Positions 18,046 to 25,684 of a stretch of 64,000 nucleotides of DNA are shown piece after piece. The position numbers and the translations under genes are program-made. The notes under the pieces are model-generated. The model was not told the DNA's origin and searched no databases. It worked only from the letters and a program-made list of their open reading frames with translations. The stretch comes from Scatomorpha sp964367935. GTDB taxonomy: Bacteria > Bacillota > Clostridia > Oscillospirales > Oscillospiraceae. Positions within the stretch are counted from its first letter, which is position 1, and each line of letters starts with the position of its first letter. Where the stretch lies: NCBI GenBank assembly GCA_964367935.1, contig CAYIYZ010000007.1, forward strand, positions 59,760-123,759, written 5' to 3'.

Positions 18046-18219
18046 AAGTTTTAATCAACTTTTTTCAAAAAGTTGTGGGGTCTTGGGGCAAAGCCCCAAC
18101 TAAAAAATAAATAAAATAAAAAACCATTTTTCCGAAGAAAAATGGTTTCGGGCGAACACATAGGTTCGCCCCTACGGGTGCGGAGGTTACAGAACGGTCA
18201 AGACCGTTCCCTGCGGGGG
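18028..18219 (+). repeat. Composite palindromic intergenic element, copy 3
   Basis: Overlaps the last 18 bases of pyrK and separates it from pyrD inside the operon. Order: head GGGCGAAGCCAATATAA; A/T hairpin; TTGGGGC-AAA-GCCCCAA; A-rich linker; ACCATTTTTCC hairpin; GGGCGAAC/GTTCGCCCC; GAACGGTC-AA-GACCGTTC. The GGGAC and CGCCGTC hairpins are missing. Confidence 0.9.
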
Positions 18220-18258
18220 CGGAAAAGTGTTCAGACGCACGGAAATGGAGGAAACGTT

Positions 18259-19176
18259 ATGGCAGATACGAGGGTGCAGCTCTGCGGTATAGAGCTTGAT
18301 AATCCTATAATACCTTGTAGCGGCACTTTTGGGTACGGCTATGAGTTTGCGGAGCTGTACGATATAAATAAATTAGGCAGTTTTTCATTTAAGGGTACGA
18401 CGAGTGAGGCTCGAAACGGCAATGTCTTACCGAGGATAGCCGAATGTGAGTCAGGGCTATTAAATTCCGTCGGCTTACAAAATCCGGGTATAGATGCTGT
18501 CATAGCAGAGGAAATGCCTAAGCTCAGAGCCTGCTTTAATAAGCCGGTGATGGCGAATGTGTCGGGCTTTTCCGTGGATGAGTATGTGTATCTCTGTGAG
18601 CGTTTGGATACAGTCGAGGGCGTGGGCTGGATAGAGGTGAATATAAGCTGTCCGAATGTAAAGGCGGGGGGCATGTCCTTCGGTACGCAGGCGAAAAGTG
18701 CCTGCGAGGTGACGAGGGCTGTGCGCAAGGCGACGACAAAGCCTATAATAATGAAGCTCACACCGAATGTGACGGATATAACAGAGATAGCCAAAGCCTG
18801 TGAGGACGGCGGGGCGGACGGTATAAGCCTTATAAATACGGTGCTCGGTATGCGAATAGATTTAAACAGTCGCAGACCCGTGCTATCGGCGGGCTACGGC
18901 GGAATGTCGGGCTCTTGCGTGTTACCGCTCGCTTTGCGTATGGTTAGTCAGGTGTATAAGAGTGTTAAATTACCGATAGTCGGCATGGGCGGCGTGAGTA
19001 CGGCGAGAGATGTGCTGGAGATGGTCATGGCAGGGGCTACGGCTGTAGGTGTCGGAGCGGCGAATTTGCGTGACCCTTATGCATGTTTAAAGATGGTAGA
19101 AGAGTTACCAACAGTGATGGAAAAGAACAATATACATAATTTGGACGAAGTGAAAGGGTGTGCAAACGATGGGTAA
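18259..19176 (+). CDS. pyrD: Dihydroorotate dehydrogenase B catalytic subunit
   Basis: FMN enzyme oxidising dihydroorotate to orotate; the class 1B form works with PyrK and NAD+. Seen: IPCSGTFGYG at the N-terminus, the catalytic cysteine in NISCPNVKAGGMSFG, KLTPNVTD, and C-terminal phosphate-binding IVGMGGVSTARDVLEMVMAGATAVGVG. The frame runs back to 18142 through repeat copy 3, but the ATG at 18259 with GGAGG nine bases upstream gives the standard 305-residue protein. Its end overlaps pyrF by eight bases. Confidence 0.95.
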   Translation: MADTRVQLCGIELDNPIIPCSGTFGYGYEFAELYDINKLGSFSFKGTTSEARNGNVLPRIAECESGLLNSVGLQNPGIDAVIAEEMPKLRACFNKPVMANVSGFSVDEYVYLCERLDTVEGVGWIEVNISCPNVKAGGMSFGTQAKSACEVTRAVRKATTKPIIMKLTPNVTDITEIAKACEDGGADGISLINTVLGMRIDLNSRRPVLSAGYGGMSGSCVLPLALRMVSQVYKSVKLPIVGMGGVSTARDVLEMVMAGATAVGVGAANLRDPYACLKMVEELPTVMEKNNIHNLDEVKGCANDG

Positions 19177-19867
19177 GGATGTTATAATAGCCTGTGACTT
19201 TGAGAGTGCGGATCAGTGCTTGACGTTTCTCGATAAGTTCGGTGAGGAGAAGCCCTATGTAAAGATAGGCATGGAACTCTACTATTCGGCAGGACCGCAG
19301 ATAGTACGAGATATTAAGGCGAGAGGCCATAAGATATTCTTGGATCTAAAGCTACATGACATACCGAATACGGTGAAGAAGGCGATGGCAGTGCTGTCGA
19401 AGCTCGACGTTGACATGTGTAATCTACATGCATCGGGAACATCGGAGATGATGGCGGCGGCTCTGGAGGGACTTACGAGAGCGGACGGCACACGTCCTTT
19501 ACTCATAGCGGTCACGCAGCTCACGAGCACAACGGAAGAGGTTATGCGAGAGGAGCTACTCATAGACAGGTCTCTTGAGGAGACGGTGCTGAGCTATGCG
19601 TCGCTTGCTAAGACAGCGGGCTTAGACGGAGTGGTGTGCTCGCCTTTGGAGTCGGGCACGGTGCATAAACATTGCGGAGCGGAGTTTCTGACGGTAACGC
19701 CGGGCGTACGCTTTGCAGACGGCGATAAGGGCGACCAAAAGAGAGTGACGACACCCGAGGGCGCTAAAGCTTTGGGCTCGGACTATATAGTGGTGGGCAG
19801 GCCGATAACGGCGGCGTCTGACCCTGTGGCGGCGTACAGGCGTTGCGTGACTGAATTTGTAGGGTAG
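19169..19867 (+). CDS. pyrF: Orotidine 5'-phosphate decarboxylase
   Basis: Last step to UMP. The catalytic LDLKLHDIPNTV (the DxKxxD array) is intact, with ACDFESAD near the N-terminus and the phosphate loop near IVVGRPITAASDPVAAY at the C-terminus. About 232 residues, type 1 size. The ATG at 19169 is preferred over the upstream GTG at 19160 because GAAAGGG sits about ten bases before it. It overlaps the pyrD stop. Confidence 0.94.
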   Translation: MGKDVIIACDFESADQCLTFLDKFGEEKPYVKIGMELYYSAGPQIVRDIKARGHKIFLDLKLHDIPNTVKKAMAVLSKLDVDMCNLHASGTSEMMAAALEGLTRADGTRPLLIAVTQLTSTTEEVMREELLIDRSLEETVLSYASLAKTAGLDGVVCSPLESGTVHKHCGAEFLTVTPGVRFADGDKGDQKRVTTPEGAKALGSDYIVVGRPITAASDPVAAYRRCVTEFVG

Positions 19868-19877
19868 GTGGATAGTG

Positions 19878-20513
19878 ATGTCGATGAAAAAAGAGATAGC
19901 GAGAGATTTACTTAATATAAAAGCCGTGTTTTTCAGACCTGACGAGCCTTTCACATGGGCGAGTGGCATAAAGAGCCCTGTGTACTGTGACAATAGGCTG
20001 AGTTTATCCGTGCCAGAGGTGCGGACGAGGGTGGAGGAGGGTCTGTGTACTCTCATACGAGAGCATTACCCTGAGGCAGAAGTGCTTATGGGCACGAGCA
20101 CGGCAGGAATAGCACATGCGGCTATAGTGGGTCACATTATGGGCTTGCCTATGGGCTATGTGCGTTCGGGATCTAAGGAGCACGGCAGGCAGAACCGCAT
20201 AGAGGGTAGGCTTGACAGGGGTCAAAAGGTCGTGGTCATAGAGGACCTTATATCGACGGGCGGCAGTGTGCTTGATGTTGTGGAGGCTTTGAGGGATGCC
20301 GGCGCGGAAGTGCTCGGTGTGGCGAGTATTTTCACATACGGCATGAAAAAAGGCATAGAGCGCATGGCGGCAGCAGATGTAAAGAATGTGAGCCTTACGG
20401 ATTTTGACAATATAGCGCAGGTAGCGGCTGAGGAAGGCTACATAAAGGCTGAGGACATAAAGAGGCTGTTGGCGTTTAGGGACAATCCTTCGGACGAGAG
20501 CTGGATAGGCTAA
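19878..20513 (+). CDS. pyrE: Orotate phosphoribosyltransferase
   Basis: Joins orotate to PRPP to give OMP. The PRPP-binding motif VVVIEDLISTGGSVLDVV is intact, and the hood region FTWASGIKSPVYCDNRL is typical. About 211 residues. The start is ambiguous between ATG at 19878 (close to GGTGGA) and ATG at 19884; both give the same enzyme. It follows pyrF after ten bases and is separated from pyrB by repeat copy 4. Confidence 0.93.
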   Translation: MSMKKEIARDLLNIKAVFFRPDEPFTWASGIKSPVYCDNRLSLSVPEVRTRVEEGLCTLIREHYPEAEVLMGTSTAGIAHAAIVGHIMGLPMGYVRSGSKEHGRQNRIEGRLDRGQKVVVIEDLISTGGSVLDVVEALRDAGAEVLGVASIFTYGMKKGIERMAAADVKNVSLTDFDNIAQVAAEEGYIKAEDIKRLLAFRDNPSDESWIG

Positions 20514-20533
20514 CACAGCGAGCGCCACCTCTT

Positions 20534-20711
20534 AGGGGCGAAGCCGAATTAAAAGTTTTAATCAACTTTTTTCAAAAAGTTGTGGGGTCTTGAGGCAAAG
20601 CCCCAAGTCGCTTTTCGCAAAAAGCGAAATCCCCACGGGGTTTGGGGCAAAGCCCCAACCCAAACAATACCAAAAATAAAAAACCATTTTTCCATAGAAA
20701 AATGGTTCGGG
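20534..20711 (+). repeat. Composite palindromic intergenic element, copy 4
   Basis: Lies between pyrE and pyrB in the operon. Order: head AGGGGCGAAGCCGAATTAA; A/T hairpin; TTGAGGC-AAA-GCCCCAA; TCGCTTTT-CGC-AAAAAGCGA (a changed but still paired version of the CGCCGTC hairpin); CCCC/GGGG; a second TTTGGGGC-AAA-GCCCCAA; A-rich linker; ACCATTTTTCC hairpin. The terminal GAACGGTC and GGGCGAAC modules are missing. Confidence 0.9.
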
Positions 20712-20778
20712 AGGGCATGGAAGCTCTACCCAGTGAGGGTGCGGACAAGGTTTCACATAGCAATAGGAGGTTAATGGG

Positions 20779-21693
20779 ATGCGATCACTTATCAGCATAT
20801 CGGATTTGAGTGTGGGGGAGATAGACGAGCTTGTTGCTTGTGCGAGTGACATAGCGCAAAATCCTCAAATGTATGCGGAGAAATGCAGGGGCAAGAAGCT
20901 TGCTACCTTGTTTTTTGAGCCGTCTACACGAACAAGGCTCAGCTTTGAGGCAGCGATGTATGAGCTTGGTGGAGCGGTGTTGAGTATGGCGTCGGGCGAT
21001 GCGTCCTCTGCGTCTAAGGGTGAGAGCGTGGCGGACACGGCAAAGACGGTGAGCTGTTATGCAGATATCATAGCCATGCGACACCCTAAGGAAGGTGCGC
21101 CTTTGGTGGCGAGCATGAATGCGACTGTGCCTGTGATTAATGCCGGTGATGGCGGCAGACAGCATCCGACACAGACGCTGACGGACATTTTTACTATCGT
21201 ACGTGAGAAGGGCGGACTGGAAAATTTGACTGTTGGTCTCTGCGGTGACCTCATGTTCGGGCGCACGGTACATTCTTTGATAGAGGCGATGAGTAGGTAT
21301 AAGGGCGTAAAATTTGTTTTGATATCGCCTGAGGAACTGCGAGTGCCTAGCTATGTGCGTGAGGAAGTTTTAGAGGCGCAGGGCGTGAGCTATAAGGAAG
21401 TGCGTGACTTGGAAGAGGCGTTGCCGGAGCTTGATATTCTGTATATGACGAGGGTACAGCGTGAGCGTTTCTTCAATGAAGAGGACTACTTGCGACTGCG
21501 TGATAGCTACATATTGACGAATGAGAAGTTGAAGTCGGCGAAATCTGATATGACGATAATGCACCCACTGCCGAGGGTGAATGAGATATCCGTGGGCATA
21601 GATAGTGACCCGAGGGCGGCATATTTTAGGCAAGTGCTTAACGGAAAGTTTATACGTATGGCGCTAATAATGAAGCTCTTGGGGGTGAAGTGA
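20779..21693 (+). CDS. pyrB: Aspartate carbamoyltransferase catalytic chain
   Basis: Joins carbamoyl phosphate and aspartate, the committed step of pyrimidine synthesis. The carbamoyl-phosphate site FEPSTRTRLSFEAAM, the loop SKGESVADTAKT and the aspartate-side HPLPRV with RVQRERF are all seen. 304 residues. The ATG at 20779 has AGGAGG upstream. It is paired with a regulatory chain (pyrI), so the enzyme is probably a c6r6-like complex with nucleotide feedback, not the unregulated trimer of Bacillus. Confidence 0.95.
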   Translation: MRSLISISDLSVGEIDELVACASDIAQNPQMYAEKCRGKKLATLFFEPSTRTRLSFEAAMYELGGAVLSMASGDASSASKGESVADTAKTVSCYADIIAMRHPKEGAPLVASMNATVPVINAGDGGRQHPTQTLTDIFTIVREKGGLENLTVGLCGDLMFGRTVHSLIEAMSRYKGVKFVLISPEELRVPSYVREEVLEAQGVSYKEVRDLEEALPELDILYMTRVQRERFFNEEDYLRLRDSYILTNEKLKSAKSDMTIMHPLPRVNEISVGIDSDPRAAYFRQVLNGKFIRMALIMKLLGVK

Positions 21694-22109
21694 TGAACAT
21701 AGATTCTATAAAAAACGGAGTGGTCATAGATCATATACAGGCTGGTAAATGCATGGAGATCTATAAGTTTTTAAATCTGGATGTGATGGAATGCTCGGTG
21801 GCGATTATAAAGAATGCAACGAGCAGGCGCATGGGTAGAAAGGATATCATAAAGATAGATACGATACCCGAAGTGGATTTAAATATACTGGGCTTTATAG
21901 ATCCCTTTATCACCATAGATACGATAAAGGACGGAGCACTTGTGTCGAAGCGTCATCCTGAGCTGCCCGACACGTTGACAGACGTGATAAAATGCCATAA
22001 CCCACGTTGCATAACGAGTGCGGAGCAGGAGCTCACGAACGTGTTCGAGCTGAGGGACAGGGAAAACAGGGTATACAGGTGCATATACTGCGACACACAG
22101 GCTAAATAG
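21693..22109 (+). CDS. pyrI: Aspartate carbamoyltransferase regulatory chain
   Basis: Binds ATP, CTP or UTP and holds ATCase trimers together through a zinc site. The N-terminal effector-binding half (IKNGVVIDHIQAGKCMEIY) is seen, and the C-terminal zinc site with four cysteines in CHNPRC and CIYCDTQ. 138 residues. The ATG overlaps the pyrB stop (TGATG), giving tight coupling. Allosteric control by nucleotides may replace the missing mRNA attenuator of this operon. Last gene of the operon, followed by a terminator. Confidence 0.95.
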   Translation: MNIDSIKNGVVIDHIQAGKCMEIYKFLNLDVMECSVAIIKNATSRRMGRKDIIKIDTIPEVDLNILGFIDPFITIDTIKDGALVSKRHPELPDTLTDVIKCHNPRCITSAEQELTNVFELRDRENRVYRCIYCDTQAK

Positions 22110-22124
22110 AATTTGTCTGGCGAA

Positions 22125-22170
22125 AAAACAGCCCCTATATTATTCTAAAGAATAATATAGGGGCTGTTTT
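22125..22170. terminator. Terminator between pyrI and the converging deacetylase gene
   Basis: A perfect 21-bp stem (22125-22145 and 22150-22170, TAAA loop) with A- and T-runs at its ends, usable on both strands. Confidence 0.92.
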
Positions 22171-22181
22171 ATTATTTCATA

Positions 22182-23522
22182 TCACTCGCCCTTGAGGGTA
22201 GCGAGGAGTTTAAATACCTCGAGCCTAGACGGGAAATTTGACAGTGTCGAACTTTCGACGCCAAACTTAGTCAAATAGGCGTTCACGGCATTAACGTTAA
22301 GGGGTGCTTCGGGTAGAAAGCGAGCACTGCGAGTGAAGACACCCTCGTCTATAGCCATGCGCACCGCAGCACTATATGGGTGCTTATTCGGAACATCCGA
22401 ACAAGGGGGAGCTGTATTATTTCGGATGCTGTCCACACGTAAGGAAACTGTGGGCTTACCGTAAAGTATCATGGCGAACTCGCCGCGTGTGAGCGGCTTG
22501 TTGAGCTTGACATAGTTATCACTGAAACAGACGCAATAGCCTGCCTTTTCGAGAGCTTGCACGGTCTCGAAGCCCTCGTCACAGGGCGCGAGGTCGCTGT
22601 AAGGCGAATGCGCAATGAGCTCACGTACATTAACAACTTTGTAGCCGTGACGCTTTAGGATTTCAAGTTGCTTAGGCAAACCGTCCGCCACGGGTGTCCT
22701 ACGAGCCATGTTGTAGCCGTCCTTTTGGAAGATAATCTGACCACAGAGAGCGTCAGGGTTCTCGTTCAAAAGAGACTCTATAGGTTTCCACATAGCCTCG
22801 ACCTCCGCCTCATAGCCACCTGAGAGCGGTAGCCAGCCGGCGCCGTCGAAGCTTGCCGCCATGTACTGATAGTCCGTCAAAGCGAGCGCGTCATAGCTCG
22901 TGAGACCTCTGGAGATGGTGTCGACGTAATGCGGCGGTCGAGAAAATAGCATCTCATAGCCGTGCTTATCACGGATGAGATTATGCAGACGCATAAGATC
23001 GTCCGTGACCTTTTTTATGTCACCGAGATACTCCCTACCGCCGTAAACAAAGGGTTTTTTGCCGTAGAGCACGTGCACATATGTGTGGTTTGTCAGTTCG
23101 TGCCCACCCTCTAATATACGGTCGATGAGATCGGGGCAATTTTTTGCGCCGCCGAATTCGTCCTTATTTATGTCAGGATAATGGTCATAGGAAATGCCAC
23201 CCCAAAGCGCAGTGCCTACCTTGCCGGGTTGGTCGGGATAATTTTCCGAGGTGTCACCCACGATGTCGAAAGTACCTTTAGCATCGTAGCTCTCCAAAAT
23301 CTCAAGTAGAGTGAGAGTGAGAGACTTATCGCTCCCCCCATGTGAGGGCGGCAGTGCAAAAGGGCCGTCGTCGAAGGTCATGGCACAAATGCGCTCTGCG
23401 GTCTTGACCTGTTCGAAACGGCGAACGGGTGAAATGTATATAGGAGTCCTCGCTTTTATTTGCTTTGCGAAGGTACGCTTTAACTTTTTTGCGATACCTA
23501 TGCATTTGACTACAACTGACAT
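22182..23522 (-). CDS. Polysaccharide deacetylase-family (NodB) protein
   Basis: NodB-fold metal hydrolases remove acyl groups from glycans. The three core motifs are present: TFDDGP (about residue 52), the metal-binding HTYVH within HELTNHTYVH, and RPPHY. The last 110 residues include RGEFAMILYGK and YSAAVRMAIDEGVF, which resemble S-layer-homology repeats and suggest a wall-associated accessory domain. No signal peptide is visible, which is odd for a wall enzyme; it may be cytoplasmic or exported otherwise. 446 residues, ATG with GAGGAG. It is the third gene of an ATP-grasp/PHP/deacetylase set on the minus strand. Confidence 0.82.
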   Translation of the reverse strand: MSVVVKCIGIAKKLKRTFAKQIKARTPIYISPVRRFEQVKTAERICAMTFDDGPFALPPSHGGSDKSLTLTLLEILESYDAKGTFDIVGDTSENYPDQPGKVGTALWGGISYDHYPDINKDEFGGAKNCPDLIDRILEGGHELTNHTYVHVLYGKKPFVYGGREYLGDIKKVTDDLMRLHNLIRDKHGYEMLFSRPPHYVDTISRGLTSYDALALTDYQYMAASFDGAGWLPLSGGYEAEVEAMWKPIESLLNENPDALCGQIIFQKDGYNMARRTPVADGLPKQLEILKRHGYKVVNVRELIAHSPYSDLAPCDEGFETVQALEKAGYCVCFSDNYVKLNKPLTRGEFAMILYGKPTVSLRVDSIRNNTAPPCSDVPNKHPYSAAVRMAIDEGVFTRSARFLPEAPLNVNAVNAYLTKFGVESSTLSNFPSRLEVFKLLATLKGE

Positions 23523-23539
23523 ATAATTCTCCTCTAAGT

Positions 23540-24280
23540 TTATTCGCCTCTCAGGCCGTGGAATATATCTAGCAAAATACAGTAGAGCACATAGACATGT
23601 GCACGTAAGTATAGGTAGAGCCCGCCGCCTTTTCGCTTTTGTTTCTTTAGTTGTGATAAGCCCTTGTAATAACGCTTGGTGTTGCGCACCAAAACGGGCT
23701 TAGTTCTGAAATTTAAAATGGCATCTTTCAGATTGTCAGCATCCGCGTCCTCAAACTCTGTGTAGGCGTTGCCGACTTCCTTATCGCAATGTGCGTCACT
23801 CGCCCCGACTGTGGGGCATTTATATGCTATGGCATACTGCTGAGCGCTGTAGTTTGCGTCTGTGACTTTGAATGCCGCACGTGCATTATGAGTTTCCACG
23901 CAATCGGCGACGGTTATGAGCGCCTCAGCATCACCCGAGAGCATGGCGTATGGGTGCGCAGCTATACCTATGCCGTTTCTGGAGTGAATTTCGCTCATGA
24001 CAGCCTGCGCGTCAGGCGGCCCATTCTTAAACAGCGACTTTAAGTCGCAGGGGGTATCACAAAATAGAGCGACTATGTGCCCCTCCTTAGCGGAAATCTC
24101 GCAGCCCGGCAAAACATGCACACCGTTTATGACAGTGCGCTCTGTGAGTGAATAGCGGTTGTGGTCGGTGAGCGCAATGGCGTAGAGACCGAGCTTTTTC
24201 GCCTGCAGGGTGAGGTCGTGTAAGGTAGAGCGACCGTCTATAGACCACTCACTGTGGACATGGAGATCAATTTTAATCAT
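23540..24280 (-). CDS. PHP-domain metal-dependent phosphoesterase
   Basis: PHP proteins hydrolyse phosphoesters with a two- or three-metal site. Seen: DLHVHSEWSIDG, ALTDHN, GIAAHPYA and GASDAHCDKEVG, the family's metal ligands in order. The ATG at 24280 has AGGTG upstream and makes HxH fall at the N-terminus as usual (about 246 residues); a longer frame to 24355 overlaps the ATP-grasp gene and is less likely. The C-terminal 40 residues are basic with a hydrophobic segment, so peripheral membrane binding is possible. It sits between the ATP-grasp and deacetylase genes, four bases after the former. The substrate is unknown. Confidence 0.82.
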   Translation of the reverse strand: MIKIDLHVHSEWSIDGRSTLHDLTLQAKKLGLYAIALTDHNRYSLTERTVINGVHVLPGCEISAKEGHIVALFCDTPCDLKSLFKNGPPDAQAVMSEIHSRNGIGIAAHPYAMLSGDAEALITVADCVETHNARAAFKVTDANYSAQQYAIAYKCPTVGASDAHCDKEVGNAYTEFEDADADNLKDAILNFRTKPVLVRNTKRYYKGLSQLKKQKRKGGGLYLYLRAHVYVLYCILLDIFHGLRGE

Positions 24281-24284
24281 AATT

Positions 24285-25418
24285 TCACCTATTGAAAAGT
24301 CCTTTAAAATATACGAAAAACGGCTTGGGATCACGAAACTCAAACAAACCCTCACGTACGAAGGGGTTCAAGCAATCGAAAATAACGGCAAAAAACTTGC
24401 CGATACGCCCCTTCTTGAGGTAAGAAACAGCGGCGAGCAGGTCTGATACAACAAAGTGCATCTTACGTTCCTTAAAGTCCTTAATTTCAAAAAACTCGTC
24501 GGGCGCAGACTCACAGAGTACGGAGAACCAGCGCAAGATCATGCCGCCACCTGCCACACGCACGAGCGGGAAAGAGCCCCAAATACGTGGGTTACACTCC
24601 AAAAAGCGAGGCATGCCCTCAGCGTCCGCCTTGAATTCAAACATGGCAATACCCGAAAAGCCGACGGATTTCGTGAGAGCCTCGGCGTACTTAATCAGTC
24701 TGTCGTCGTACAGGGAAATACAACAGGCGGAAGGGCCTCCGCTGATGGGGTACTCCCTTATGCGCTTATGACAAATGTATGAGAGCACCTGACCGTCAAG
24801 CGCAAAGACAGAACAGCCGTAACCGCCACCGCTAAGATACTCTTGTATCACAAGCTCGGTATCATATGCCGAAAAACGAGCGACAGCGTCGTTTAGCTCC
24901 GAGCTATTGCGTGCAATAACATACCTGTCCTTTGCAGTCAGCCCCAGTTTTTCGCCGCAGACGGGCTTAATAACACAGGGGAACTCGGCGTTTTCGACTG
25001 TGTACTCATGCGGTACGGGCACTTCGACTTCAAGTGCGAGTTTCGCCATAGCCGCCTTGTCGTTAAGCCTGTCCAATTCGGATACGGTAGGTGCCATGAA
25101 ATTACAAACCTCAAAAAAACGGTCACTCATAGAGGAAATAAGAGCAGTGGTGGCAGCGCCCACGGTGATAAGCGAAGGCCGCTCACCGTCTTCATGATAA
25201 ACACGCTCACAGAGAGCGTAGAGCTCGTCGGCATAGTTCTCCTCACTCAAATAGACGCTTTCACTACAATGCTTAGAGTAAAAGCCGAGTGGTGGAGAAC
25301 TTTTATTGTTACGGCATTTTTCGCTCTCACAGGCGATGATTTTGACCTTCTTCTCGCCCAAAGTCCTAATTAGCGCAAGTGACATCCTGTATTTTACGTC
25401 TGTGATGATAGCGGTCAT
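24285..25418 (-). CDS. ATP-grasp ligase of unknown substrate
   Basis: ATP-grasp enzymes join a carboxylate to a nucleophile through an acyl phosphate. Seen: an N-terminal Rossmann-like segment (MTAIITDVKYRMSLALIRTLG), an ATP-binding region with FPCVIKPVCGEKLG, and the metal/phosphate motif MPRFLECNPRIWGSFPL. 377 residues, resembling the carbamoyl-phosphate-synthase L-chain-like group found near wall and capsule genes. The ATG at 25418 has AAGGAGG. First gene of the trio with the PHP and NodB genes; a role in making or modifying a surface glycan or glycopeptide is an inference from that company. Confidence 0.8.
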   Translation of the reverse strand: MTAIITDVKYRMSLALIRTLGEKKVKIIACESEKCRNNKSSPPLGFYSKHCSESVYLSEENYADELYALCERVYHEDGERPSLITVGAATTALISSMSDRFFEVCNFMAPTVSELDRLNDKAAMAKLALEVEVPVPHEYTVENAEFPCVIKPVCGEKLGLTAKDRYVIARNSSELNDAVARFSAYDTELVIQEYLSGGGYGCSVFALDGQVLSYICHKRIREYPISGGPSACCISLYDDRLIKYAEALTKSVGFSGIAMFEFKADAEGMPRFLECNPRIWGSFPLVRVAGGGMILRWFSVLCESAPDEFFEIKDFKERKMHFVVSDLLAAVSYLKKGRIGKFFAVIFDCLNPFVREGLFEFRDPKPFFVYFKGLFNR

Positions 25419-25448
25419 GCGTCGTCCTCCTTCTATGCAATACCGTAC

Positions 25449-25477
25449 ATTTTATCAAACAACACATAAATTGTCGA
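25449..25477 (-). promoter_or_regulatory. Promoter of the ATP-grasp/PHP/deacetylase genes
   Basis: On the minus strand: TCGACA (25477-25472), 17-base spacer, TAAAAT (25454-25449), about 30 bases before the start codon. Confidence 0.55.
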
Positions 25478-25507
25478 GGGAATTTATGTAAAACCTTTTC
25501 CGTACCC

Positions 25508-25684
25508 TCGTAGGGAACTGTCTTGACCGTTCCGAACCCATTTTTCGTCAGAAAAATGGGTTTTATTTTTTGTTATTTGTTAGGTCGGGGCTGTGCCCCG
25601 AGTCCCATGGGGGATTTAGCCGGCTGCGGACGGCGACTTGGGGCTTTGCCCCAAGACCCCAAAATTTTTAATTTGGCTTCGCCG
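25508..25684 (-). repeat. Composite palindromic intergenic element, copy 5
   Basis: Minus-strand orientation. Read that way, it begins in the last codons of the RND permease: head GCGAAGCCAAATTAA; TTGGGGC-AAA-GCCCCAA; GTCGCCGTC hairpin (partly decayed stem); CCCC/GGGG remnant; CGGGGC-ACA-GCCCCG; A-rich linker; ACCCATTTTTC hairpin; GGAACGGTC/GACAGTTCC. The A/T hairpin after the head is lost. Confidence 0.88.

Noticed and set aside
18142..18258. N-terminal extension of pyrD
   Set aside because: It is repeat copy 3 read in frame. The ATG at 18259 has a proper GGAGG and gives the standard protein.
20562..20852. Minus-strand frame across repeat copy 4
   Set aside because: Repeat-derived, overlapping the pyrB start, with no ribosome site.
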